A DNA stretch of 64,000 nucleotides from Litchfieldia sinesaloumensis (GCF_900156865.1 NZ_LT732529.1:1681422-1745421), one strand, 5' to 3'. Positions 1 to 8,883 are shown, numbered from the stretch's first letter. The notes: generated by a model not told the origin, from the sequence alone. Numbers and translations are program-made.

Positions 1-312
1 TAACCCGCCGCTCAAAAGCGACTTTAATAATATATCATTTCGCATTAACCTTAGTCAATACTTTTTTTGAAAATCTATCAAAAGTAATTTCCCAATAGAT
101 ATCTCAAAGATAAAATTATTGTAACATAATAATTTCCCGGTGTCAAAACGTTGATGTTTTGTAATAACGAATCAACAATATGTATAGTATCATGTTGTAA
201 AACTCTTATCAACAACCAAAATATGACAATACCATTTTTAAAAAAGTTATTTTTTATATAACAATATTGTATTTAATGTTTATTCCATTTCAGTCTACTC
301 AGAAATAACAAA
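1..312. other. AT-rich intergenic stretch, no gene seen
   Basis: Very AT-rich DNA with runs of A and T and stop codons in all frames. I see no ORF with a ribosome-binding site, no RNA gene and no strong terminator hairpin. It follows the 3' end of the small minus-strand gene at 313-516 and reaches the window edge, so it may include the 3' region of a gene lying outside the window. Confidence 0.5.
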
Positions 313-516
313 TCAGATTTGATAATGATTATCTTTAAGTATAGATAGTATATCTTCTTTTGAAACCACTTGGTCGTCAAACTCTACTTTTACTTCACCG
401 TCAACCGTATCGATTAATACCCGCTCTACCCCTTCCAATTGATTAATCAGATATTCTACCTCTTGTATATCTTTCTCATTAGTTGCTTCTTTTATAAAGA
501 TTGTCGCTTCACTCAT
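313..516 (-). CDS. Small HMA-like (heavy-metal-associated fold) protein lacking CxxC
   Basis: A 67-aa cytosolic protein whose length and pattern (beta strand, helix, VERVLIDTVDGEVKVEFDD, then a second helix) match the ferredoxin-like HMA fold of copper chaperones and ATPase metal domains. The CxxC metal ligands of CopZ-type proteins are absent, so copper binding should not be assumed. An upstream in-frame ATG exists (532-534), but GGAAGGAG sits about 7 nt before the ATG at 516, which fixes this start. No metal transporter is adjacent. The fold assignment is inferred from pattern only; the function is unknown. Confidence 0.5.
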   Translation of the reverse strand: MSEATIFIKEATNEKDIQEVEYLINQLEGVERVLIDTVDGEVKVEFDDQVVSKEDILSILKDNHYQI

Positions 517-604
517 TGAATATTCTCCTTCCATTCATATTGTGCTCTATGATAAAACCTACTTCTTTTATATTTTTCCCCTATATTGGGAATTTTATTT
601 TTAA

Positions 605-1087
605 TGGGTTCATATAGAAGAATTGTCCGCTCTTGAAGTAACAAATCTATATTCAAACATTGTTACTAACTTTTTAGGAACTTGTATGGCTACCGCTTTT
701 AGTCAAGTCACGGAATCTGAAAAGGTTCGGAAATACATACTTAGAGGAAAAGAAATTTCACTAAAGCAAATAAAAGTAATGGAGAGTTACATGGAGATGT
801 GCTCACTTCCTACACCAATGTCAATAGAACATGAAATAACAGATTCAACTGAATCACCCTTTTCGGATAAATTGATCATGTTTCATTTTGGGCTGATGAT
901 TTATGCGGGAATTGGCAACTATGGGGTGGCTATCTCCGAGAGTCAACGAAGCGATTTAATTGTAGACTACACACGACTTACATCTGAGATCATGAAGTAT
1001 TCAGAGGATGGAGTAAATCTTATGATTGCAAACAAGTGGCTAGAACAGCCGCCATTATCGGCTAATCGTAGAGACTTAGCAAAATAG
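605..1087 (+). pseudogene. DUF3231 family, C-terminal half only (truncated gene)
   Basis: The open frame after the TAA at 602-604 encodes about 160 residues that correspond to the second of the two ferritin-like repeats of DUF3231 proteins, which are usually about 330 aa. Landmarks are RGKEIS, the EITDSTESPFSDKL block and the terminal WLEQPP. The first repeat is absent, and upstream DNA (535-604) is not coding in this frame. The only early start is TTG at 623, without a convincing ribosome-binding site. The most likely reading is a 5'-deleted remnant; expression of a single-repeat protein from TTG 623 cannot be excluded. DUF3231 proteins are linked to Bacillaceae spores, but their role is not established. 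Confidence 0.6.
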
Positions 1088-1106
1088 TTGCGGAGATTCA
1101 TTGTAA

Positions 1107-1142
1107 AAGGGACAGATCCAATGGAAACTGAAACTGTCCCTT
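1107..1142. terminator. GGGACAG-type hairpin, probable bidirectional terminator
   Basis: AAGGGACAG (1107-1115) pairs with CTGTCCCTT (1134-1142). It lies between the convergent DUF3231 remnant and the BmrA-like gene. It belongs to a dispersed GGGACAG...CTGTCCC family that recurs in this window (see findings). Confidence 0.55.
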
Positions 1143-1152
1143 GTTTCGTATT

Positions 1153-2886
1153 TTAGGTTAGTTGTTGTTCAGCAAAGCTACGGTATAATTCATGTTTGTC
1201 GATTAATTCTTGGTGTGTTCCTTTTCCTGTTACTTTTCCTTTTTCGATGAAAATAATTTGGTCCGCATCGACAATAGTTGATAATCGATGGGCGATAACA
1301 AAGGTGGTGCGCCCTTCCATTAAGCGTGACAATGCGTCTTGAACGATACTTTCAGATTGGCTATCGAGGCTTGCTGTTGCTTCATCCATCATTAAGATTT
1401 TTGGATCACGCAAAAATGCACGTGCAATCGCGATACGTTGCCTTTGACCACCTGACAATTTAACACCGCGCTCACCTACTTCTGTGTCCAAACCATGTGA
1501 GAAGGCTCGAATAAATTCATCAGCATAGGCCATTTTTGCAACCTCCCAGAGACGCTCATCTGGAATTTCTTCTCCTTTCTTTAACCCATAACACAGATTT
1601 TCTCGTATCGTTCCAGCCATCATCGCACTCTCCTGCGATACATAGCCAATTTGACTTCTCCATGATTCTAATGAAAGTTCTTGAATTGGTATGTCACCGA
1701 TACGTATCTCACCTGATGTTGGCTCATAATACCGTTCTAATAGTCCGAACATGGTTGACTTTCCACCACCACTCGGTCCTGCAAAGGCAATCATTTGACC
1801 AGGTTTAGCCTCAAATGACACATCCACAATAACCGGTTCCTCGTCACTATAAGCGAAGGATACATTTTCAACATGAATTGGCAAATTTGAAATATCCATA
1901 TCGCGACCCTTTTGTCCTTCTTCTAACGGAAGTTCAATGATATCAATAATCCGCTCAGTGGCCCCTTTTGCTTTTTGTAGTTGGGTGAAAAACATCGCAA
2001 ATGAAGTGATAGGAAAAATGATTTGAAACAGATAGAGCAAGAAAGCAACGAGTGAACCTGTTGTCATCGAGCCGTTTGCAACGCGAATGCCCCCGTATCC
2101 GATAATAATTACAATGACAATCATAACCATTGTGTACATAATCGGACCTATTAGCGCAAAAATCCGTGCCTCTTTTAATCCAAATGTTAATAAATTCCGT
2201 ACACCACTAACACCTTTTTGTTCTTCAAAGCCTTCAGCTGTTGAGGACTTCATTAATCGGATTTCACTAATCGTTTGTTGAATACTTCCCGAGAATTTTG
2301 CGGTTTCATCCTGTAAACCACGTGAGATTTTCGCCATTTTACTACCTAATGGCATCATAATGACCATTGTAATTGGAACGGAGATTAGCATGAGTAGTGT
2401 CATCTTCCAATCCATAATCAGTAAAATTACGATTGCTCCAATGATTGAAATAACCCCAGTAATAAATTGCGGAAAATGCTGAGATATTAAGTCCTTTACA
2501 ATACCTGTATCGTTCACAACGCGGCTCACTGACTCCCCACTTTGCTGCTTATCAAAATAGCTGACCGGTAAACGAATGAGCTTTTCCCACATTTTTTCAC
2601 GAAGCCTTGCAACAATCCGTTGACCAACTGCTGCAAGCATATAGGTTGATACCCCATCAACGACCGCTTGCAAAATAAACACAGCAGCAATAACGGCGAT
2701 CAGTGTTGCATTAAGGGTTACACCCTCAAAACCATCCACTAGCTCCCTTGTCAACAACGGAATGGCTAATCCGACAAACGTTGTAATAATACTTCCAATT
2801 AAACCAACAGCAAGAGCTGCCTTTGGTATATTCGTAGATAAAATCAACCGAAAAAACGGGCGCAACCCATTATCCTCTTTCTTCAT
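1153..2886 (-). CDS. bmrA: ABC multidrug exporter, BmrA-like half transporter
   Basis: A 577-aa full-length half transporter: an N-terminal six-helix ABC exporter membrane domain (about residues 20-310) and a C-terminal ATPase. Walker A GPSGGGKST is near residue 368, the LSGGQRQR signature near 474, Walker B ILMMDEATASLD follows, and the H-loop is IAHRLST. All catalytic residues are present, so it should work as a homodimer like B. subtilis BmrA, which exports drugs and lipophilic peptides such as cervimycin. The start was moved to the ATG at 2886 because AGGAAGGAG lies 6-7 nt upstream; the longer frame has no such site. It is divergent from the heterodimeric exporter pair at 3244-7163. The substrate is unknown. 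Confidence 0.8.
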   Translation of the reverse strand: MKKEDNGLRPFFRLILSTNIPKAALAVGLIGSIITTFVGLAIPLLTRELVDGFEGVTLNATLIAVIAAVFILQAVVDGVSTYMLAAVGQRIVARLREKMWEKLIRLPVSYFDKQQSGESVSRVVNDTGIVKDLISQHFPQFITGVISIIGAIVILLIMDWKMTLLMLISVPITMVIMMPLGSKMAKISRGLQDETAKFSGSIQQTISEIRLMKSSTAEGFEEQKGVSGVRNLLTFGLKEARIFALIGPIMYTMVMIVIVIIIGYGGIRVANGSMTTGSLVAFLLYLFQIIFPITSFAMFFTQLQKAKGATERIIDIIELPLEEGQKGRDMDISNLPIHVENVSFAYSDEEPVIVDVSFEAKPGQMIAFAGPSGGGKSTMFGLLERYYEPTSGEIRIGDIPIQELSLESWRSQIGYVSQESAMMAGTIRENLCYGLKKGEEIPDERLWEVAKMAYADEFIRAFSHGLDTEVGERGVKLSGGQRQRIAIARAFLRDPKILMMDEATASLDSQSESIVQDALSRLMEGRTTFVIAHRLSTIVDADQIIFIEKGKVTGKGTHQELIDKHELYRSFAEQQLT

Positions 2887-3243
2887 TACTACTTCTCCTT
2901 CCTGGCCTGAGGACAAGTCCATTATCCCAAGTTCTTATGTATACAAACATAGTACCCCATTACTACGATTCAAACACAAAAAAGTTACAAGTAAAAAACA
3001 AGCTCAGCAAGAATGTCCTTATCATCCTCAGTATCATTGTCTCTAAAGACAAAAACTCTCCCTTGGAACCCCTGTTATGGTTGAGATCATCCCTTTTATT
3101 CTCTCTCCATAAATTAGAACATGCACCTGTGTCCCACCCGTCCCATAGTCAGATAATCCATGTAAGTTGATATGGAAATCCATGTTCCCATTCTTCGTTA
3201 TGAGGTACTCTTACTTTACGACATTTTTTAGAAGGTGATGGAT
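2887..3243. other. Intergenic region between two divergent ABC exporters
   Basis: A 357-bp region that must hold both promoters. I see a 16-bp interrupted palindrome, TTGTCT-CTAA-AGACAA (3037-3052), and a small palindrome ATGGA-AA-TCCAT near 3170-3182, both possible operators. I looked for a translated leader like the bmrB attenuator of B. subtilis bmrCD. I found only short ORFs without ribosome-binding sites and no clear terminator/antiterminator. Confidence 0.35.
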
Positions 3244-5031
3244 TTGGCTGATAAATCGATTGTTCGAGATCATTTATTTCAGAACAAATGGCGATATTTG
3301 ATTGGTGCCACTTTATTAACTATCTCACTTGTATTGCAACTTGTTGTACCTATGTTACTTGAGGTCTTTACAGATGGATTACAAAGCTTTTCGACAACCA
3401 GCGGAGAACTTCTGAAAATTGCTTTTTGGATGGTCATCGTAGGCTTAGGGGTTTTTGCCTTCAGATCGACAGGAAGAATTTATATTTTCCAATTATCAAG
3501 ATTACTAGAACGGAATATTCGTGAGCGTCTCTTTTCACATTGGGAAAAGCTACAAGCGGAATATTACCAAAATCAACGAATTGGTAACTTAATGGCACAT
3601 GCTGTTAATGACGTGAGTGTGTTAAGGCAGGTTTGTATGCAAGGTGTCTTTCAAGCCTTGGAAGCAATCGTACTTATTACCGTTACTGTTTTGATGATGG
3701 CTACAACCATTGATTTTCACTTAACATTATTAGTCCTTTTACCACTTCCAGGCCTTACCTACTTGGCTTATAGGTTTCGGATTAAAATCAGAACGGAGTC
3801 CAATCGAGTCCAAGAAGTCATCGGCGCCCTCACAAGTCGAGTGCAGGAGTATTGCTCTGGAATCAGAATCATTAAAACCTATGTACAAGAAAGCTCTGAA
3901 CTAAAAAAATTCGAAAAAGAAAACCAAAACAATATCCATGCGAATCAACAATTAATTCAATCAAACTCTCTATTTAGTTCTCTTAGTCAAGGAATCGTCG
4001 GATTAAGTTATCTCATTTCTATTGTGTTCGGGTCAATACTCGTCATGCAAACTACCATTTCCCTAGGAGAATTTGTTGCGTTTAATACGTATTTGTCACT
4101 CCTCATCGCCCCTATTGAAAACTTAGGGAAGGTAATTAATTTACTGCAACAAGGAACAGCTGCCGATATCCGAGTTAGAGAAGTACTCTCCACAAAACCA
4201 ACGATAAAAGATGAAGAGGGTGTTGTGAATATACCGTCCTTACAAGGTGACATCAAGATTAAAAGACTTTCTTTTTCCTATCACAACAAGCAAGACGAAG
4301 CACTATCAGATATTGAATTACATATTCCAAAAGGCTCAAGCCTAGCTATCGTCGGAAAAATCGGTAGTGGTAAATCAACACTTGTCAATTTACTTCTACG
4401 AATCTACAATCCAGCGCGAAATACCATCTATATCGATGATACAGATATTCGAGATATCCCACTTAAGACATTGCGAAGATCGATTGGATATGTGCCACAA
4501 GACAATTTTCTGTTTTCCACGACGATTAAAGAAAATATCGGGTTTGACCCAAAGGGATATGATGACAATCAAGTTGAACAGGCCGCCACACAAGCCCATG
4601 TTTATCACGATATTCTCGAATTGCCTCATAAATTTGAAACCAAATTGGGTGAACGAGGTTTGTCTTTATCCGGTGGACAACGCCAACGGGTTAGTATTGC
4701 TCGTGCCTTGGTCAAAAAGGCGCCTATCATGATTTTCGACGACAGTCTTTCTGCAGTTGATTCAAAGACTGAGAAGAATATCCTAAATACACTGAAAACA
4801 AAAATGAAAGAAAGCACCACAATTCTTATCAGTCATCGAATATCGACCATTCAGCATGCAGACCAAATCATTGTTCTTGACAGTGGAAAAATCGTCGAGC
4901 ATGGTACACACCAGTCCCTTATCGAACATGATGGAATCTATAAAAAAATGTATGTACAACAATCAAGCGGACTTACGATTCAACTGCCCCATTCAAAAGG
5001 AAAAAAGATTGCGATTAAGAGGAGGGATTGA
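3244..5031 (+). CDS. bmrC: Heterodimeric ABC multidrug exporter subunit, BmrC/YheI-like
   Basis: A 595-aa ABC exporter half: membrane domain about residues 15-310, Walker A GKIGSGKST near 371, signature LSGGQRQR near 473. The Walker B end reads IMIFDDSLSAVD: the catalytic glutamate is replaced by aspartate, the mark of the degenerate ATP site in heterodimeric exporters such as BmrCD. The partner (next gene) carries the degenerate LSTGQ signature, so the two fit as a pair. AAGGTGATG (3232-3240) is a strong ribosome-binding site and favours the TTG at 3244 over the GTG/ATG at 3235/3238, which overlap it. The end overlaps the next start by 4 nt, indicating translational coupling. The substrate is not predictable. 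Confidence 0.8.
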   Translation: MADKSIVRDHLFQNKWRYLIGATLLTISLVLQLVVPMLLEVFTDGLQSFSTTSGELLKIAFWMVIVGLGVFAFRSTGRIYIFQLSRLLERNIRERLFSHWEKLQAEYYQNQRIGNLMAHAVNDVSVLRQVCMQGVFQALEAIVLITVTVLMMATTIDFHLTLLVLLPLPGLTYLAYRFRIKIRTESNRVQEVIGALTSRVQEYCSGIRIIKTYVQESSELKKFEKENQNNIHANQQLIQSNSLFSSLSQGIVGLSYLISIVFGSILVMQTTISLGEFVAFNTYLSLLIAPIENLGKVINLLQQGTAADIRVREVLSTKPTIKDEEGVVNIPSLQGDIKIKRLSFSYHNKQDEALSDIELHIPKGSSLAIVGKIGSGKSTLVNLLLRIYNPARNTIYIDDTDIRDIPLKTLRRSIGYVPQDNFLFSTTIKENIGFDPKGYDDNQVEQAATQAHVYHDILELPHKFETKLGERGLSLSGGQRQRVSIARALVKKAPIMIFDDSLSAVDSKTEKNILNTLKTKMKESTTILISHRISTIQHADQIIVLDSGKIVEHGTHQSLIEHDGIYKKMYVQQSSGLTIQLPHSKGKKIAIKRRD

Positions 5032-7163
5032 CCATTCCTACTAATGAAGAACACCGACCCAAAAAATATAGTGATAAACAATTATTAAAGCACATTCTTA
5101 CCTTTGCAAAACCATATTGGAAATTGTTTGTATTTTCTCTCCTTTTAACAACCGTCATTGTTATCGCTAGTCTAGCACAGCCCTATATCATTAAGGTTGC
5201 GATTGACAGTCATATCAATGGAATCTATGCACCAATGATTTTTGTCGACCATTCCGAAAAGGAGCATGTATTAGAGGTTTTGGATGAACAAGGAGTTAAA
5301 GGGAAAGAAATCACTACTTTCGAGGAACATACGTATTTTCGTATGAGCGAAACTGATCATGAACTCCCTGCAACTGTTCAAAAAGCAAGTATCGTCTCCA
5401 TTGAAGGGTCACATTACCTCATACATGGCTGGGATACTGGTATAAAGAATCAAAATGATGTTCAACTTTCCAACGACACAATTGCTATAGATGGAATGGA
5501 CTACCCGATTATATCATTGCAAGACGATGAGCAAGCCTTATTTCGAAGCCATGATTATTCAGGAATGATTTGGCTCGGTGTCCTCTATTTTATATTGATT
5601 ATTACTTCTTCTGTCACTACGTATTTTCAGAATAATACCTTACAATTTACTGGGCAATCCGTCATATACGATATTCGTGAATCCATGATGAAGCATTTTT
5701 CGCGTCTGCAGGTTTCATTTTATGATAAAAATCCGATTGGTCGTCTAGTCACACGAATTACACATGATGTTGAAGCTTTGAATCAATTGTATTCTCAAGT
5801 TATTGTTAATTTAATCCGAGAAGTATTGATGTTAATTGGAATTGTCGTGATTATGTTACAGATGAGCGTAAAGCTTACGTTGATTAGTTTTACAGTAATC
5901 CCTCTCATCGCCATACTCACCCTTTATTTACAAAAAGTGTTGCGAAAAGCCCAGAGATATCTTCGGTTAGTCTTAAGTCAATTAAATGCCTATTTAGCTG
6001 AAAATTTATCAGGTATGAAAGTCATTCAAATCTTTGCTCGTGAAGAAAAGCAATTAGAGCAATTTAATGAATTGAACCAAGAACATTATCGAGCCGGTAT
6101 GCGCCAAACCGTTTTGAGCTCCATTTTTAATCCTTCGATAGGCTTCTTTGGAAATATATCGATGGCACTGCTCATTTGGTACGGAGGGAGAAATGTTATT
6201 GATGGTGCATTAACGTTTGGTGTTGTGTATGCGTTTACTCATTACGTCCGACAATTTTTCGAGCCGTTACGCGGACTTGCTGATCGATTTAATCAAATTC
6301 AAGCAGCCCTTGCCTCTGCCGAACGAATTTTCGATACATTGGAGACTAAACCATCCATTGTAAACAAACCTGATGCTAGTAAACTACCAAATAAGGTCAA
6401 TGGAAAAATTGAGTTTAAAAATGTATGGTTTGCCTATCAGGAAAAAGATTGGGTGTTAAAGGATGTTAGCTTTTCCATTTCTCCTGGTGAAACAGTCGGA
6501 ATTGTCGGGGCAACCGGTGCAGGAAAAAGCTCCATTATTCAGCTAATCAATCGTTTTTATGATATTCAACAAGGAAGTATTCATTTAGATGGGGTGTCGA
6601 TAAAAGATGTTGAGATAAGTGATTTACGTAAGCATGTGGGGATTATTCAGCAGGATAGCTTTGTGTTTTCAGGGACGGTATTTGATAATATTCGCTTAAA
6701 TAATCGAGACATAAGTGATGAAGATATTATTCGTGCTGCGAGCTCTGTCGGCATTGACCCTTTCTTTAGTCACTTACCTAACCAATATGAAACCTTACTA
6801 GGAGAACAAGGAACGGTTCTATCAACTGGCCAAAGACAGCTTCTCTCTTTTTTACGCGCGATGATTGCAAATCCTGATGTGTTAATTTTAGATGAAGCAA
6901 CGGCAAATATTGATACAGAAACAGAAATTGTTGTCCAAGATACACTTAAGAAAATCTCAAAAAACAGGACGACAATTATCATTGCACACCGCCTCTCCAC
7001 CATTCAGCATGCCGATAACATCATCGTTTTAGATAAAGGAAAGATTATTGAAATGGGTGACCACGCAAGTCTTCTCCAACAAAAAGGCGCCTATTATCGG
7101 TTATGTATGAATCAAAACGAACAAAAAATGGCCAAAAAGCAAAAGAAGAGATTGTATCAGTAA
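5028..7163 (+). CDS. bmrD: Heterodimeric ABC multidrug exporter subunit, BmrD/YheH-like
   Basis: A 711-aa partner of the preceding subunit. About 120 residues (roughly 60-180) are inserted between the first and second membrane helices, an extracellular domain like the one in BmrD. The ATPase has Walker A GATGAGKSS near residue 492, a degenerate LSTGQRQL signature near 597 and a canonical LILDEATANID Walker B. One composite site is therefore canonical (this Walker A/B with the partner's LSGGQ) and one degenerate. The TTG start at 5028 overlaps the upstream stop; AGGAGG is only 2 nt before it, which is tight, so an ATT at 5034 is a formal alternative. A strong terminator follows. Confidence 0.8.
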   Translation: MTIPTNEEHRPKKYSDKQLLKHILTFAKPYWKLFVFSLLLTTVIVIASLAQPYIIKVAIDSHINGIYAPMIFVDHSEKEHVLEVLDEQGVKGKEITTFEEHTYFRMSETDHELPATVQKASIVSIEGSHYLIHGWDTGIKNQNDVQLSNDTIAIDGMDYPIISLQDDEQALFRSHDYSGMIWLGVLYFILIITSSVTTYFQNNTLQFTGQSVIYDIRESMMKHFSRLQVSFYDKNPIGRLVTRITHDVEALNQLYSQVIVNLIREVLMLIGIVVIMLQMSVKLTLISFTVIPLIAILTLYLQKVLRKAQRYLRLVLSQLNAYLAENLSGMKVIQIFAREEKQLEQFNELNQEHYRAGMRQTVLSSIFNPSIGFFGNISMALLIWYGGRNVIDGALTFGVVYAFTHYVRQFFEPLRGLADRFNQIQAALASAERIFDTLETKPSIVNKPDASKLPNKVNGKIEFKNVWFAYQEKDWVLKDVSFSISPGETVGIVGATGAGKSSIIQLINRFYDIQQGSIHLDGVSIKDVEISDLRKHVGIIQQDSFVFSGTVFDNIRLNNRDISDEDIIRAASSVGIDPFFSHLPNQYETLLGEQGTVLSTGQRQLLSFLRAMIANPDVLILDEATANIDTETEIVVQDTLKKISKNRTTIIIAHRLSTIQHADNIIVLDKGKIIEMGDHASLLQQKGAYYRLCMNQNEQKMAKKQKKRLYQ

Positions 7164-7170
7164 TAAACAC

Positions 7171-7214
7171 AATGACTACCTTACTTTCCTATGTGAATAA
7201 GGTAGTCATTTTTT
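7171..7214 (+). terminator. Rho-independent terminator of the bmrCD-like operon
   Basis: AATGACTACCTTA pairs with TAAGGTAGTCATT and is followed by T6. Its 3' arm overlaps the last codons of the convergent AraC-type gene. Confidence 0.85.
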
Positions 7215-8069
7215 CATTGCACTACTAATTGTTTTATGGTTGTCACTAAATTGAGTCGGTGAAACGCCTACGATTCTCTTAAAAATTCGACTAAAATATA
7301 ACTCGTCCTGATAGCCTACGCTTTGGCTAATCTCTTTAATACGAAAATCAGAGATTGCTAATAATTCCTTCGCACGGTCAATCCGTACATGAGTTAAATA
7401 ATCAATCGGGCTGTAGCCAACATACTCTTTGAAAAGGCGAGCATAATGACTCGTACTCAAACCTGCCATTTTTGCTAAATCTGTTAAAGTCATATGTACG
7501 TGATAATTGGTTACTATGTAGTCGATCGTTGTATCGATGGCCATTGTTGAGTTTCCAGCGATTTTTTGCGACCGAAAATCTTGAACAATCATGAGCAATA
7601 ATTCCTGGAAATGTAATTTACGTCGCATCGCTACAGTTGGACCTCTACGTTGGGAAAGTTGCTGGATGTGATCTAATTCATGAATCATGTTACCGCTATT
7701 TGTAATCGAAAACACTCCTTGTAAAGGAAAGGCTGTGCTATCAGGAGACTCGAAATGCCAGTTTTGTTTTTCTTCATATGCCACGGCATACGTAAAACGT
7801 ACAAAGTAAAATTCAAGTGGATTGGAAGACGAGGTCCTTTTTTCACAAATCATGCCTGGCTTAAATACTACAAGTTTACCAGGGCTTAATTTATATTTTG
7901 TTCCATCCATCGTAACCTCCCCGCTCCCTTTTGTAATCAACCAAAGAGAATGGTGCCTTTGCTCGCGAAAGGGTTTGTACCAATCGGGTTTACATCTTTT
8001 GTAACCAGATAACAAAATGGAAAAAATCAAGCGATTTAATTGCTTTGCTATTTTCCCGGTATTCACCAC
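7206..8069 (-). CDS. AraC-family transcriptional regulator with N-terminal cupin
   Basis: About 287 aa. The N-terminal half (residues 20-110) is a cupin-like sensing domain with LSPGKLVVFKPG. The C-terminal 100 residues carry the double helix-turn-helix of AraC/XylS regulators (TDLAKMAGLSTSHYARLFKE, then SQSVGYQDELYFSRIFK). Such proteins commonly activate carbohydrate genes, but no sugar locus is next to it. GTG codons at 8069 and 8066 both lie after AAAAGGATG; I chose 8069. The listed longer frame starts at TTG 8090 without a site. It is divergent from a small membrane protein gene at 8224. The regulon is unknown. Confidence 0.8.
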   Translation of the reverse strand: MVNTGKIAKQLNRLIFSILLSGYKRCKPDWYKPFREQRHHSLWLITKGSGEVTMDGTKYKLSPGKLVVFKPGMICEKRTSSSNPLEFYFVRFTYAVAYEEKQNWHFESPDSTAFPLQGVFSITNSGNMIHELDHIQQLSQRRGPTVAMRRKLHFQELLLMIVQDFRSQKIAGNSTMAIDTTIDYIVTNYHVHMTLTDLAKMAGLSTSHYARLFKEYVGYSPIDYLTHVRIDRAKELLAISDFRIKEISQSVGYQDELYFSRIFKRIVGVSPTQFSDNHKTISSAMKK

Positions 8070-8223
8070 AACACATCCTTTTTCTACCAAACATAAGAAT
8101 CACCTTTATACTATACATCAACTTTTACAAATATTCCAAAAATATAACAAATCGACAAATCACCATATGCCTACGCACGTTTCTCAAAAGCGTCCCATAA
8201 AATGTCATAAATGGGGTGATGAT

Positions 8224-8691
8224 TTGAAACGTTGGTTGAAATTCTTTATTTTAGTTTACCTCTCCGTCTTATTTTTCGGGAGCTTTTTAGCGATAGCGGT
8301 TTTGTGGATGGATATACTTGATGAACCTCTACACTTGCAGGAAAATATCAAAATGGTTTTATATTACTTTTTCGCTGGTGCTATTGGCGGCTCACTAAGA
8401 CACCTATATATGTTCTGTTCCCATTACATGAATGATAAATTAATTGATCCCCGGCACTGGGTTATGTATATATTCTTTCCACTCTTTGCGACGGGAACGG
8501 CAGTTATTGCCGTCACCTTAATTCAAAGTGGTATTTTATTAATTGATTTTACCGACAATATTGACGGTCCATTTGCACAAGTAAGTGTCGCCTTTTTTGT
8601 TGGATTTGGCTTCAATCGGTTCCTCAATAAATTGAATGAAATATCAACAGGAATGTTTGACATGAGAAGAGTGAGACAAAAACAGGACTGA
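8224..8691 (+). CDS. Small integral membrane protein of unknown function
   Basis: 155 aa with about four hydrophobic segments (residues 5-28, 40-60, 78-102, 120-140) and a charged C-terminal tail. I do not recognise the family. The longer open frame from 8017 overlaps the AraC gene and has non-hydrophobic, unconvincing sequence. GGGGTGATGAT directly before the TTG at 8224 is a good ribosome-binding site, so that start is used. It ends in a strong terminator, so it is probably a single-gene unit. Confidence 0.65.
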   Translation: MKRWLKFFILVYLSVLFFGSFLAIAVLWMDILDEPLHLQENIKMVLYYFFAGAIGGSLRHLYMFCSHYMNDKLIDPRHWVMYIFFPLFATGTAVIAVTLIQSGILLIDFTDNIDGPFAQVSVAFFVGFGFNRFLNKLNEISTGMFDMRRVRQKQD

Positions 8692-8720
8692 GGTTGCGCA
8701 CCTCAGTCCTTGCTTTTTTC
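8685..8720 (+). terminator. Rho-independent terminator
   Basis: GGACTGAGGT pairs with ACCTCAGTCC around a 5-nt loop, followed by TTGCTTTTTT. It terminates the membrane-protein gene at 8224-8691. Confidence 0.85.
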
Positions 8721-8749
8721 TTGGCTCTGTTCAACGTTGTTGATTACCG

Positions 8750-8857
8750 CTTCAGGCGGACGCTTTCCGTGGGCATGGCCTCAGCCTCCTCAACAAGCAA
8801 GCTTGTCTGCGGGGTCTTCACCTCATGCTATTCCCACTGGAGTCGCCGCCTTCCGCT
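8750..8857. repeat. GC-rich intergenic repeat with nested inverted repeats
   Basis: A roughly 108-bp element, clearly more GC-rich than its surroundings. AGGCGGAC (8754-8761) matches GTCGCCGCCT (8842-8851), CCGTGGG (8767-8773) matches CCCACTGG (8833-8840), and ACAAGC-AA-GCTTGT (8793-8806) forms an inner hairpin. It resembles dispersed Bacillaceae intergenic repeats that I have seen in other genomes; only one copy is in this window. Non-coding. Confidence 0.55.
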
Positions 8858-8883
8858 ACACTTATAATTCTTCAATAATCAAG

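Noticed and set aside
319-331. GATAATGATTATC, a 6-1-6 palindrome like part of a Fur box
   Set aside because: It lies within the last codons of the HMA-like gene, far from any start on either strand; probably a coincidence in AT-rich DNA.
2937-3170. 77-codon plus-strand ORF upstream of the BmrC-like gene, considered as a BmrB-type attenuator leader peptide
   Set aside because: No ribosome-binding site at its ATG, composition not protein-like, and no terminator/antiterminator pair between it and the ABC gene.
8017-8223. 69-residue N-terminal extension of the membrane protein at 8224
   Set aside because: It overlaps the AraC gene and promoter region and has no site; the TTG at 8224 has an excellent one.
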